Part shown: piece by piece, positions 43,091 through 50,949 of the stretch
How positions within the stretch are numbered: position 1 is the first letter of the stretch
How the letters are laid out: each line of letters opens with the position of its first letter
Source: PLGF01 sp052139695
Lineage (GTDB): Bacteria > Verrucomicrobiota > Verrucomicrobiia > Limisphaerales > Palsa-1400
DNA length: 64,000 bases
Reading direction: 5' to 3'
Assembly: GCA_052139695.1 (NCBI GenBank)
Contig: JBKQWF010000316.1
Location: 1 to 64,000, forward strand
Program-made: the position numbers and the translations under genes
Notes under the pieces: model-generated
What the model was told of the DNA's origin: nothing
What the model saw: the letters and a program-made list of their open reading frames with translations, nothing else
Databases searched by the model: none

Positions 43091-43461
43091 TCCAACTTTC
43101 TTCTCGGGCACGGCAGCGCGGCACTCTTCTTTTTGAGGTGGTCATGGCCATGACCATCCTGGTTATTGCCGTCCTTCCTCTGGGTTTTTCTCTGCGCACG
43201 GACGCCAAACTCTTTCGCATCACTTACCAGCGGGCCGTGGCCATGGAAATTGTCGATGGCGAAATCGAAATCCTGGCGGCGGGCGGTTGGCGCGATCTTC
43301 CCGAAGGCTCGCGCTCATACGCGGTCCATGCCAATGCCGCGACCAACCTGCCTCCAGGCCAATTTACGGTGACTCGCGCCGGCAATCATATTCGCCTGTG
43401 GTGGGCGGCGGCGAAAAAATCGGGTATCGGTTCCGTTGTCCGGGAGGTGACTGTGCAATGA
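43084..43461 (+). CDS. Type II pseudopilin (GspI/GspJ-like)
   Basis: A 125-residue protein. The prepilin motif RQRGTLLFEVVMAMTILVIA shows cleavage after Gly, Glu at +5 and the hydrophobic helix. The mature part is small and beta-rich (RAVAMEIVDGEIEILAAGGW). Minor pseudopilin by length, probably part of the tip complex. It overlaps the previous gene by 7 bp and is followed with ATGA overlap by a second pseudopilin. Confidence 0.87.
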   Translation: MVIQLSSRARQRGTLLFEVVMAMTILVIAVLPLGFSLRTDAKLFRITYQRAVAMEIVDGEIEILAAGGWRDLPEGSRSYAVHANAATNLPPGQFTVTRAGNHIRLWWAAAKKSGIGSVVREVTVQ

Positions 43462-43970
43462 ACATTTCTCCCCATCGACGCGCCGCTTCCCCACGTGGCT
43501 TTACACTTCTGGAGGTCCTGGTTTATCTGGCTGTCCTGGTCGTCGTGGTTGGGTGCGCCACCCTGACTTGTTTTGAGTGTTTGCACAGCGCCACATCCAT
43601 TCGGCAAAGCGCGGACGACGTCGCTCGCGCGCTCGACCTCGGCGAACGCTGGCGCTCTGACATTCGCGGGGCGACGGGTGCCGTGCGGGTGACGGGGGGA
43701 GGCGCAGCCGAAGAATGCCGCGTTCCCGTGCAGGCGGGCGAAGTGATTTATACTTTTGCCAATGGGGAAATTCGCCGGCAAACCAGCCCCACCGCGCCAA
43801 ACGAGCTCTGGCTTGCCAATGTCAAGTCGTCGCAAATGCAATCCGAAACCCGTGGTCATGTCCTTGCCTGGCGTTGGGAGTTGGAACTGAAGTCGAAACG
43901 CAAAGAGGTGAAGTTACTTCCGCTGTTCACCTTTGAATCCTGCGCGCCCGGAAACGAGGGTCACCCATGA
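43458..43970 (+). CDS. Type II pseudopilin (GspJ/GspG-like)
   Basis: A 170-residue protein starting at ATG 43458 with ATGA overlap. The canonical prepilin motif SPRGFTLLEVLVYLAVLVVV (cleavage after Gly, Glu +5) is followed by an alpha-helical spine and a globular domain from about 60 (ALDLGERWRSDIRGATGAV). Likely a minor pseudopilin of the same structure as its neighbours. A cysteine (ECRVPVQAGEVIYTF) lies in the globular part. Confidence 0.87.
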   Translation: MNISPHRRAASPRGFTLLEVLVYLAVLVVVVGCATLTCFECLHSATSIRQSADDVARALDLGERWRSDIRGATGAVRVTGGGAAEECRVPVQAGEVIYTFANGEIRRQTSPTAPNELWLANVKSSQMQSETRGHVLAWRWELELKSKRKEVKLLPLFTFESCAPGNEGHP

Positions 43971-44209
43971 AAATAAACTCCGCCTTTGTCCAACGTCCGC
44001 GCTCCGCCCGCGAAGGTTCTTCGGTCTTAATTGTTCTGGTGCTGCTGGCATTCATGGTCGTGCTGACCGCGGCCAACACCGCGACGGTGAACAGGCTGAG
44101 AGACCGCGTGAAGATTGTTGACCAGCGACAAACCCGCCGGCTGGCCGCCTGCTCGACGAATCTGCCGCATATCGCCGCGCCAGCGACCAATCAACCGCAG
44201 TCAAAATGA
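43967..44209 (+). CDS. Small GspK-like pseudopilin without Glu5
   Basis: An 80-residue protein with ATGA overlap at both ends. The N-terminus SAREGSSVLIVLVLLAFMVV is a pseudopilin-like helix preceded by Gly, but the residue at +5 is not Glu. Glu5 is missing in the tip pseudopilin GspK, which fits. It is far shorter than a full GspK and lacks its large globular domain, so it may be a reduced GspK or an accessory peptide. Confidence 0.7.
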   Translation: MKINSAFVQRPRSAREGSSVLIVLVLLAFMVVLTAANTATVNRLRDRVKIVDQRQTRRLAACSTNLPHIAAPATNQPQSK

Positions 44210-44484
44210 AAGCCGCCCAGCCCATGACCAAAGCCGAACTTATTCATTGTTCCCTGCGCTGTTTTGCCTTCGGACTTTTCGGCTTGCTGCCGTTTATTGG
44301 GATTCCGTTGGCCCTCCATTCGGTGATTTTATGGAGACGCGTGCATCGCGGCCAGGGCGATTTGTGGAACCCGGCCCGGCGTTACCATTTTTGGGGCGGT
44401 GTTTGCGGGCGAATGAGCCTGGCAGTCTATGTCTTTATACCGATCGTTGTCATGGGTATTGGGTATATGACGCATCTTTACTAA
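44206..44484 (+). CDS. Small two-to-three-pass membrane protein
   Basis: A 92-residue protein starting at ATG 44206 with ATGA overlap, therefore translationally coupled to the pseudopilin operon. Two hydrophobic helices (FAFGLFGLLPFIGIPLALHS and LAVYVFIPIVVMGIGYMT) flank a positively charged loop with WRRVHRGQGDLWNPARRYHFW. I do not recognise the family. Its position suggests a link to the pilus/secretion apparatus. Confidence 0.75.
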   Translation: MKAAQPMTKAELIHCSLRCFAFGLFGLLPFIGIPLALHSVILWRRVHRGQGDLWNPARRYHFWGGVCGRMSLAVYVFIPIVVMGIGYMTHLY

Positions 44485-44526
44485 TTCCGTTTGACCTTCC
44501 GGCCGTTTTTTGGTTAAACACGGCGC

Positions 44527-44958
44527 ATGTTCGAGAAAACAACGGTTCGTATCCTTTTCTGCGGATTAACTCTGTTGGGCCTGTGCGCATTGGCCGATGA
44601 CAAAGCGCCGGTTGATCCTAACTCCCTGCCGCCGGTTTCTCCTAAAAAGGGAGTGACCTATGCGGCCGATGTTCAGCCCATCTTTGCCCAATCGTGCTAT
44701 CCCTGCCACGGTCCAAAGACGCAAAAGCCAAAAGGCAAGCTGCGCCTGGACACGCTTGAGGCGGCGCTCAAAGGCGGCGAAGACGGTCCGGCCATCATAC
44801 CCGGCAACAGCGCCAAGAGCGTCCTGGTGGCGCAGATTTCTTTTGCCGGCGATCCTGACGATTATATGCCGCCGCCCAAAAACAAGGACAACCTCAAACA
44901 GCTCACCAAGGAGCAAATTGGGTTGATTCGGGCCTGGATCGACCAGGGCGCGAAATAG
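44527..44958 (+). CDS. Planctomycete-type c-type cytochrome domain protein
   Basis: A 143-residue exported protein. A signal peptide (VRILFCGLTLLGLCALAD) is followed from about 45 by VQPIFAQSCYPCHGPKTQKP. The CXXCH haem site at about residues 57-61 and the following KGKLRLDTLEAALKGG and ARSVLVAQ-like segments are typical of the cytochrome domain that accompanies DUF1549/DUF1553 proteins in Planctomycetes and Verrucomicrobiota. Here the domain stands alone. Its partner is not in the neighbourhood. Confidence 0.9.
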   Translation: MFEKTTVRILFCGLTLLGLCALADDKAPVDPNSLPPVSPKKGVTYAADVQPIFAQSCYPCHGPKTQKPKGKLRLDTLEAALKGGEDGPAIIPGNSAKSVLVAQISFAGDPDDYMPPPKNKDNLKQLTKEQIGLIRAWIDQGAK

Positions 44959-44966
44959 CGGGAGGG

Positions 44967-47507
44967 TCAGTGCCTGCGCAAGATGAGCCGATGATCGACT
45001 CGTTTGGTTTGATGATACTCCAGCGGCGGCAGGTCCGTAATGGTGGGCGATTTCGTCTCGTTTAAAAGTTCCCTTGCCCGGCTCTGCAAGTGCCGCCAAC
45101 GCGCCCAGTCCACATCCGGCGCGTGGGCAATCTGCCGCAACGTGCTGCGCCACTCGATGATGATGCGGTCGATGTCGCCGGCCCCCAGCGTTTCGGTGAG
45201 CCATTTGTGTTTGTTTGCCGGGTCCTTATGAACGGCGGCCACCACTTGTTCGGCGCCCGCGCCGTATTTGGGCGGCACGCCTGATTCCAAATAACCCGGA
45301 ATGGACTTCGTGCCATAAGCGGCCTGGCAAGCCTGCGCCAACCGTCCGCCCCAGCGGTTTTCCTCGCCGCGGAAGCGAAAGTTCGCGTCCAGGTTCGCCA
45401 CATCATAAATCAGATCATGGATGGCGTATGCCTCATCTTCCAAAGCCGCCGCCACAGCCAAACCATCGCCTTGCGAAAAAAAGCTCGCGATCTTTCCCCG
45501 GCGGGTCGGAGCGCCGCCAGCCGTGATCAACCCGAGCCGCCGCCACAGCAGTGCCACGCCCGTCTGCGTGGGAAGGTCGCGGCAAATGGGGACGAGGTCG
45601 CACCGCGCGCAATCCGGCGGCAGAACTTCGCGTTCGAACGGCCTCCATAAAGGCACGCCGTGGGCGTCCACCGGGACTCGCATTGCTGTTTCGGCCAGGC
45701 TGAGATGAGAAACAATTCGCTGCTCCTCTGGGACAAAACGGACCGCGGGCGATTTCTGTTCAGCCAATTTTCCTTCCAGCAAAGGCGTTATTTTTTGGTC
45801 CCAGACCGCGCGCGGGACTTGCCGTGTATTCCAATTAAGCAGTCGCCGCACCCATTTGGTCAGGAGCACGCGGTCACCGCTGATGACATCGGCGACCGTC
45901 ATGGCTCGGCCATAAATCTTCCCTTGCTCATTTTCGCTTAACGCGCAAAGACTTCCTCCCGCCAGTTTTTCCAGCGCCGCGGGATCGTTTAAAGCGGAAT
46001 GGGTCTGCCAGGTTTCGGCATTTTCCATGACCCGCACTTCTTTCGCGGGGCGGTCTTGCGTTGAGGGATAGTTCTGCCATTCGCCCCGGCTATTGAGCAT
46101 TTGACGCACGCGATGACGGACATGCCGGGCCCGTTCGGCATCCGTTTTCAAGCCACACGGCACGTCAGGATGCTGGATGGATTCTTCGATGCCGAGAGCG
46201 ATGGGCCTGGTGGTGAAGAGGCGTTTTTGCACGCGGACGGCCTGGCGGAAAGGGTCCATTTCCTGCGCGACCGCGGCGTCCATCAAACCGAGCAAGACAT
46301 TCCAATCCACCGATCCCCCGCGTGACAAATGGCCTGGTCGCGCGTCCAGCAGGCGGAGTCCATTGGCGGTGATGATGATAAAGCCCGTTTCATCCAATCC
46401 GCGCCGTCCCGCGCGCCCGAACATTTGCAAAATCTCATCCGGCCGCAGCAATTGTTCACGGTTATCGCTGCGGTACGATTCAGCCGCGAGCGCGACGCTG
46501 CGCAGGGAAAAATTGATGCCCGCCGCCAGCCCCATCGTGGCAACGACCACGCGCAACTGGCCCGCCTTGGCCAGCGGTTCGATCACACCCGCGCGGGCCG
46601 CGTAACTCAACCCGCTATGATGGTAGGCGATCCGGCTCTTGAGCATGCGCGCCAGGTTTTCACCGGCCAGCACCTTCTGTTCGGGGCTTAAACTGAGGGG
46701 ATTGGGGGTCGGCAGCAAGCGCGACAATTCTCCCGCCATGGATTCGGCGGATTGGCGGCGCGGCGCAAAGATAAGAATCGGCCCCAAATCTTCCGCCAGC
46801 GCTTTGGCGACCAAGCGCGGCCAGTAACCGCGGATCTCCGCCGGGACATGATAATTGAGCTGGTTGGCATCCACTTCCTCCAGCGGAACAGGGCGCAATT
46901 CGTGGCGAACCAGGACAGCGTGGCGTCCGAGGCGTTGCAGCCATTGCACCACCGCTTGAGGATTGGCGACGCTGCCGCTGAGAAGGAGCAATTGCGTTCC
47001 GACGGGAGCCAAAGCCAGGGCCAATTCATAATTCAGGCCTCGATCAAGGTCGCCCAGCATTTGATATTCATCGACGACGAGCAAAGCCGGACCGATGCCT
47101 TGGATGAGCCGGCTCTTTTGCGTCTCCAAAGTCGCCACCACGACGGGCGCCGATAAATTCTCCGACAAATCGCCGGTGGCGATGCCCACGTCCCATCCTC
47201 GCGCGCGCCACTCGGCCAGCTTGTCATTGGCCAGGGCGCGAGTGGGGACGGTATAGATGGCCTGACCGCGGTTCCTGCCCTGGTTGGACCACAATTCAAA
47301 GATCAAAGTCTTGCCCGCGCCGGTCGGCGCTTGCACGACAACATCTTTGCCTTCACGCAAAGCAGCGACGGCTTGTTGCTGCCAAAGGTCTGGAATGGTC
47401 ACGCGATTGAGCGCCGGAAGGGATTCCAACTGTTCGGCAATGGACAGCATGTCGTCAAGATAATCGAAAACGGCTCGGAACCAACCCGAAACCGGGAGGG
47501 AAGCCAA
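44967..47507 (-). CDS. Ski2-like DEAD/DEAH-box helicase
   Basis: An 846-residue helicase. Walker A APTGAGKT (near 59-66), motif Ia PTRALANDKL, motif II as DEYQ (about 146-149, instead of DEAH), motif III LSGSVAN, motif V VVATMGLAAGINF and motif VI QMFGRAGRRG are visible in order, followed by a winged-helix/ratchet-like region. The cysteines near 615-630 (CARCDLVPICR) may bind metal. A TTG at 47507 with AAGGA upstream is taken as start; ATG 47450 is the alternative. Ski2-like helicases unwind DNA or RNA. The DEYQ variant and the C-terminal part are seen in bacterial members of unassigned function. Confidence 0.85.
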   Translation of the reverse strand: MASLPVSGWFRAVFDYLDDMLSIAEQLESLPALNRVTIPDLWQQQAVAALREGKDVVVQAPTGAGKTLIFELWSNQGRNRGQAIYTVPTRALANDKLAEWRARGWDVGIATGDLSENLSAPVVVATLETQKSRLIQGIGPALLVVDEYQMLGDLDRGLNYELALALAPVGTQLLLLSGSVANPQAVVQWLQRLGRHAVLVRHELRPVPLEEVDANQLNYHVPAEIRGYWPRLVAKALAEDLGPILIFAPRRQSAESMAGELSRLLPTPNPLSLSPEQKVLAGENLARMLKSRIAYHHSGLSYAARAGVIEPLAKAGQLRVVVATMGLAAGINFSLRSVALAAESYRSDNREQLLRPDEILQMFGRAGRRGLDETGFIIITANGLRLLDARPGHLSRGGSVDWNVLLGLMDAAVAQEMDPFRQAVRVQKRLFTTRPIALGIEESIQHPDVPCGLKTDAERARHVRHRVRQMLNSRGEWQNYPSTQDRPAKEVRVMENAETWQTHSALNDPAALEKLAGGSLCALSENEQGKIYGRAMTVADVISGDRVLLTKWVRRLLNWNTRQVPRAVWDQKITPLLEGKLAEQKSPAVRFVPEEQRIVSHLSLAETAMRVPVDAHGVPLWRPFEREVLPPDCARCDLVPICRDLPTQTGVALLWRRLGLITAGGAPTRRGKIASFFSQGDGLAVAAALEDEAYAIHDLIYDVANLDANFRFRGEENRWGGRLAQACQAAYGTKSIPGYLESGVPPKYGAGAEQVVAAVHKDPANKHKWLTETLGAGDIDRIIIEWRSTLRQIAHAPDVDWARWRHLQSRARELLNETKSPTITDLPPLEYHQTKRVDHRLILRRH

Positions 47508-47521
47508 AGAATTTCCTTAAT

Positions 47522-47610
47522 CTTAGCCAAAGATGTTTGAAATGTGGGCGTGGCGGCAGCAACGCCCTGCCCTAGAATGGTGGGGCGGCGCTGGCGCTGC
47601 CGCGCCGCCC
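47522..47610. repeat. Palindromic GC-rich intergenic element with short shared motif
   Basis: Two hairpins, GGGCGT...ACGCCC (47546-47567) and GGGCGGCG...CGCCGCCC (47583-47610), lie just after the helicase start region. They are preceded by TAGCCAAAGATGTTTGAAAT (47524-47543), which recurs with one mismatch at 36020-36039 behind the DUF4340 gene. The hairpins resemble the REP-like elements elsewhere in the window but differ in sequence. Confidence 0.55.
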
Positions 47611-47717
47611 AAATCCCTGAACGAACAAATATATCGCTCGTGATTTCGGTTTTTTTCTGGATAAGATTCTCCAATGAAGATAGTCAAGTTCTGGCGGCTG
47701 CCTTGGTCGCGAGAAAT

Positions 47718-48917
47718 ATGAAGAAGACCATTTACATCGTTGACGATCAAAAGGAAGTGCTCGAGACGGCGGTCATGGTGGTGCGGGCGCTGATGCCGGA
47801 GGCTGAGGTGACCGGCTTCACCCATGCCCATCCGGCTCTCGCAGCCGTCAAGGCCAACCCGCCGGATTTGATCCTGTCCGATCATCGCATGCCGGACATG
47901 AAAGGCGGCGAATTGCTCGAAGCGGTGCGATTGGCCGCACCCGGCACCCTGCGCATCATCATGTCTGGGTTCGTTGCCTTGGATAAGTTGACGGTGATTA
48001 CATCCGCGCATCAGTATGTGGCCAAGCCGTTTGACGCGGAGCAGTTAAAGCACCTGTTGCGGCGGAGTTTTGCCGCCCGGCAACGACTGGCCGACAACGG
48101 CTTGAAGGAGGTCGTGGCCGGCCTGCGCTCGTTGCCTTCCTTGCCACAAGTCCAACATAGCTTGCTGGTGGAATTGGAGGACAATCGCGGCGCCAGCGCG
48201 ACCGTCGGCCAGATGGTGGCCGAAGATGCCGGTCTTTGCTCCAAGGTCTTGCAGTTGGCTAATTCGTCGCTCTTCGGGCGGGATTATTTGATCACGAATC
48301 CGGTGGATGCGGTGTTATGCTTGGGGACAAACCTGATCTGCGCGGTGGTTTTGGCCCAAACGCTTTTCAAACACTTCCAGTCCTGCACGCATCCCGCCTT
48401 GAGCTTGCCGGCCATTTGGAGCCATTGCTGGGAAACAGCCGCGCTGGCCCAGGTTTACTGCCGCGAACAGGGTTTGCCTCGTGCCACCCAGGAAGAGGCC
48501 TTTCTCGCCGGCCTCTTGCATGAAACCGGTCGTTTGATTTTGATTGATAACTTTCCAGGGCAATTCCAAGCCGCCTGCGAGGCCGCTTTGCAGTCTCATT
48601 CCCCAATCGCTCCGCGTTTGCTCGAAGCCTTTAAGGCAAGCCCCTCCGCCCTTGCGGCGTTTTTGCTGGATTTATGGGGAATGCCGGACAACGTGGTGGC
48701 CGCCCTTTCTTCTTTGGACAACCCGGAAGCCGATGGGGCCACTGAATTCTCGATGACGTCCGCTCTTTTTGTTGCCGACCAAATCGCCACGCGCAAATAC
48801 CCAGCCGACCCCTGTCAACCCCTGGAATGGAACTCGGCATACCTGCGGTCCATCCATTGCCCGGAAGATGCCAAATCCTGGGAACGAGACGAACCCGCAC
48901 TGGCCAAAAGTCTCTAA
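47718..48917 (+). CDS. Response regulator receiver fused to HDOD domain
   Basis: A 399-residue protein. The receiver domain (about 1-120) has TIYIVDDQKEV, the phospho-acceptor Asp in LILSDHRMPDM (about D55), and the lysine of YVAKPFDAEQ. It is followed from about 140 by an HDOD domain (LPSLPQVQHSLLVELEDNRG, LANSSLFGRDYLI, FLAGLLHETGRLILID). Such proteins are signalling outputs in motility, cell cycle or quorum control, and the HDOD part does not hydrolyse nucleotides. No cognate histidine kinase is nearby. The ATG at 47718 begins the receiver. Confidence 0.92.
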   Translation: MKKTIYIVDDQKEVLETAVMVVRALMPEAEVTGFTHAHPALAAVKANPPDLILSDHRMPDMKGGELLEAVRLAAPGTLRIIMSGFVALDKLTVITSAHQYVAKPFDAEQLKHLLRRSFAARQRLADNGLKEVVAGLRSLPSLPQVQHSLLVELEDNRGASATVGQMVAEDAGLCSKVLQLANSSLFGRDYLITNPVDAVLCLGTNLICAVVLAQTLFKHFQSCTHPALSLPAIWSHCWETAALAQVYCREQGLPRATQEEAFLAGLLHETGRLILIDNFPGQFQAACEAALQSHSPIAPRLLEAFKASPSALAAFLLDLWGMPDNVVAALSSLDNPEADGATEFSMTSALFVADQIATRKYPADPCQPLEWNSAYLRSIHCPEDAKSWERDEPALAKSL

Positions 48918-49241
48918 GTGCGGGGGTTCAGAGCGAAGTGTAAGAAGAATCGACTTTTGCTCGGTTTTGACATCGGGTCCAGGTTAGTTTTTGAATCATC
49001 AAATTTTGGACTTTTATTGGAAGGGCGGGCTGGATATAGAATGGATCGTCAGTGGGAACAGAATGATAATGAAGGACATTGAAAGGGTTCGATATAGGGT
49101 CACGGTCGCAGGGCCACAGGGTCCCGGGGCCGGGCGGTTTGGTTTGACAGAGGAGCCTGAATGGTGCAGTCTCCCGCTTATGAAGTATCAGGCTGCAGCC
49201 CATCTGTTTCGCCGATGTTTTAATTGATTCCCGTCGCGTCT
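48918..49241. other. Intergenic region with one weak frame
   Basis: 324 bp before the acyltransferase-aminotransferase gene. A short frame at 48991-49227 (TTG start) has no recognisable domain and atypical codon use, so it is not called. A TTGACA at 48967 has no matching -10 box. Nothing else was seen. Confidence 0.45.
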
Positions 49242-50873
49242 ATGAGCACACGATCCCTGCAATTCAAAGTCGCTACCGAAGATTGGGAGTTTGAACAAAT
49301 TCATCAGCTCAACTATCGCACGTTTGTGGAGGAGATTCCGCAACATCCCTCACCTGGCACTCCCCGTTTGGTCGATAAGTTCCACAACGAGAATACGTAC
49401 CTGATCTGTTTGTGCGGCGACCGCGTGGCCGGCATGATCGCGGCCCGAGGAAGGCGGCCTTTCTCCCTGGACCAAAAGTTGCCTAATTTGGACTCTTATT
49501 TGCCGCCCGGCCGGCGCATCTGCGAAATTCGCCTGTTGTCGGTGGAAAAGCAGTTCCGCAATACGCAAGTCTTCCGCGGGCTGGCCGCCCTGATGTGGCA
49601 GTACGGCCTGGAACACGGCTACGATTTGGGGGTCATTTCCGGCACGACCCGCCAGCAGAAACTCTACCGGCATCTGGGCTTTGTGCCGTTTGGACCGATT
49701 GTCGGGTCCGGTGAAGCCATGTTTCAACCGATGTATTTGACGCTGGAGACCTTTGAAAAACAGGCGGAGGAGTTCCTGCGCCAGCCCATGCAGGGCAGGG
49801 GGGCAACGAGTTTCTTGCCGGGCCCCGTCACCATCGCCGACCACGTGCGCCGCGCTTTCGAGCGCCCCCCCAAATCGCATCGCTCAGATTATTTCCGCGC
49901 CGAATTTCAAAAACTGCGCCGCGGCCTCTGCCAGTTGGTGCGGGCGCGGGATGTGCAGGTCCTGCTCGGTTCCGGCACGCTGGCCAATGACGCCGTCGGC
50001 GCCCAGCTGACCCTGGAGAAAAAGCCGGGGCTCGTCGTCAGCAATGGTGAGTTTGGCGAGCGCCTGATCGATCATGCCAGCCGTTTTGGCCTGACCTTTG
50101 ATTCGCTCAAATTGCAATGGGGTGAGCCTTTCAACCTCCAGGCCATTGAGCAGTTCCTTTCTCACGCGCCCGCCGTCGGCTGGATGTGGTTTGTTCATTC
50201 CGAAACCTCGACGGGCATGCTCAACCCACTTTCCGCCTTGCAGTCCCTTTGCGCCCGAACAGAGGTGAAGTTATGCGTCGATTGCATCAGTTCCATCGGC
50301 GTGGCCCCCGTCAACCTGGAGGGGATTTACCTCGCCTCGGGCGCGAGCGGCAAAGGGTTGGGAGGCTATCCAGGACTTTGTCTGGTTTTTCACAATCACG
50401 CCATCTCGACCTCGCCGGTCCTACCGCGCTACCTCGACCTGGGCTGGTACGCGGCCAATCACGGCGTCGCCTTCACTCATTCATCCAATTTGGTGGGAGC
50501 CTTGGACGCGGCAGTCCGCCAAACCGATTGGCCGAAAAAACTCGGCGAAGTTGCCGCCATCTCCGCCCGACTGCGCCCGCGCTTACGTTCCATCGGTTTT
50601 CAATTGGTCGCCTCGGACGCCGATGCCACCCCTGGCGTGGTATCGATCGCCTTGCCGCCCGGGCAAAGTTCCACCCAACTCGGCCAGAAGCTGCACGAAG
50701 TCGGTTTTCTCCTGAGCTACGGCAGCGATTACCTTCGCCACCGCAACTGGATCCAAATCTGCCTGATGGGCGCCTATTCCGCCGAGAAGCTCGAAGAGTT
50801 GACGGATTGGCTGGCCAAGAACGCCGTCCCGCAACAGGAGTGCTCGCCCGGGCAGATGACCTTGGCGGGCTAG
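49242..50873 (+). CDS. GNAT acyltransferase fused to class V aminotransferase
   Basis: A 543-residue two-domain protein starting at ATG 49242. Residues about 1-180 form a GNAT-type acyltransferase like those near exosortase or autoinducer-type genes (FEQIHQLNYRTFVEEIPQHP, CEIRLLSVEKQFRNTQVFRG, GTTRQQKLYRHLGFVPFG). From about 195 begins a class V PLP enzyme (PGPVTIADHVRRAF, VLLGSGTLANDAVGAQL, LCVDCISSIGVAPVN), with the Schiff-base lysine in LASGASGKGLGGYPG. Class V members include alanine-glyoxylate and 2-aminoethylphosphonate transaminases. The substrate is unknown. The fusion suggests that an aminated product is acylated, or the reverse. Confidence 0.87.
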   Translation: MSTRSLQFKVATEDWEFEQIHQLNYRTFVEEIPQHPSPGTPRLVDKFHNENTYLICLCGDRVAGMIAARGRRPFSLDQKLPNLDSYLPPGRRICEIRLLSVEKQFRNTQVFRGLAALMWQYGLEHGYDLGVISGTTRQQKLYRHLGFVPFGPIVGSGEAMFQPMYLTLETFEKQAEEFLRQPMQGRGATSFLPGPVTIADHVRRAFERPPKSHRSDYFRAEFQKLRRGLCQLVRARDVQVLLGSGTLANDAVGAQLTLEKKPGLVVSNGEFGERLIDHASRFGLTFDSLKLQWGEPFNLQAIEQFLSHAPAVGWMWFVHSETSTGMLNPLSALQSLCARTEVKLCVDCISSIGVAPVNLEGIYLASGASGKGLGGYPGLCLVFHNHAISTSPVLPRYLDLGWYAANHGVAFTHSSNLVGALDAAVRQTDWPKKLGEVAAISARLRPRLRSIGFQLVASDADATPGVVSIALPPGQSSTQLGQKLHEVGFLLSYGSDYLRHRNWIQICLMGAYSAEKLEELTDWLAKNAVPQQECSPGQMTLAG

Positions 50874-50949
50874 GCAAGGCAGGACGCTTGTCTTTGCCTG
50901 CATCGAACGACCACGGCGGTGGGCATAACCCAGCGCCGAATTAGGACCA

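Noticed and set aside
48967..48995. TTGACA as a promoter
   Set aside because: No acceptable -10 box at 16-18 bp distance.
48991..49227. 78-codon frame with TTG start
   Set aside because: No domain, unusual codon use and no ribosome site; kept as intergenic.
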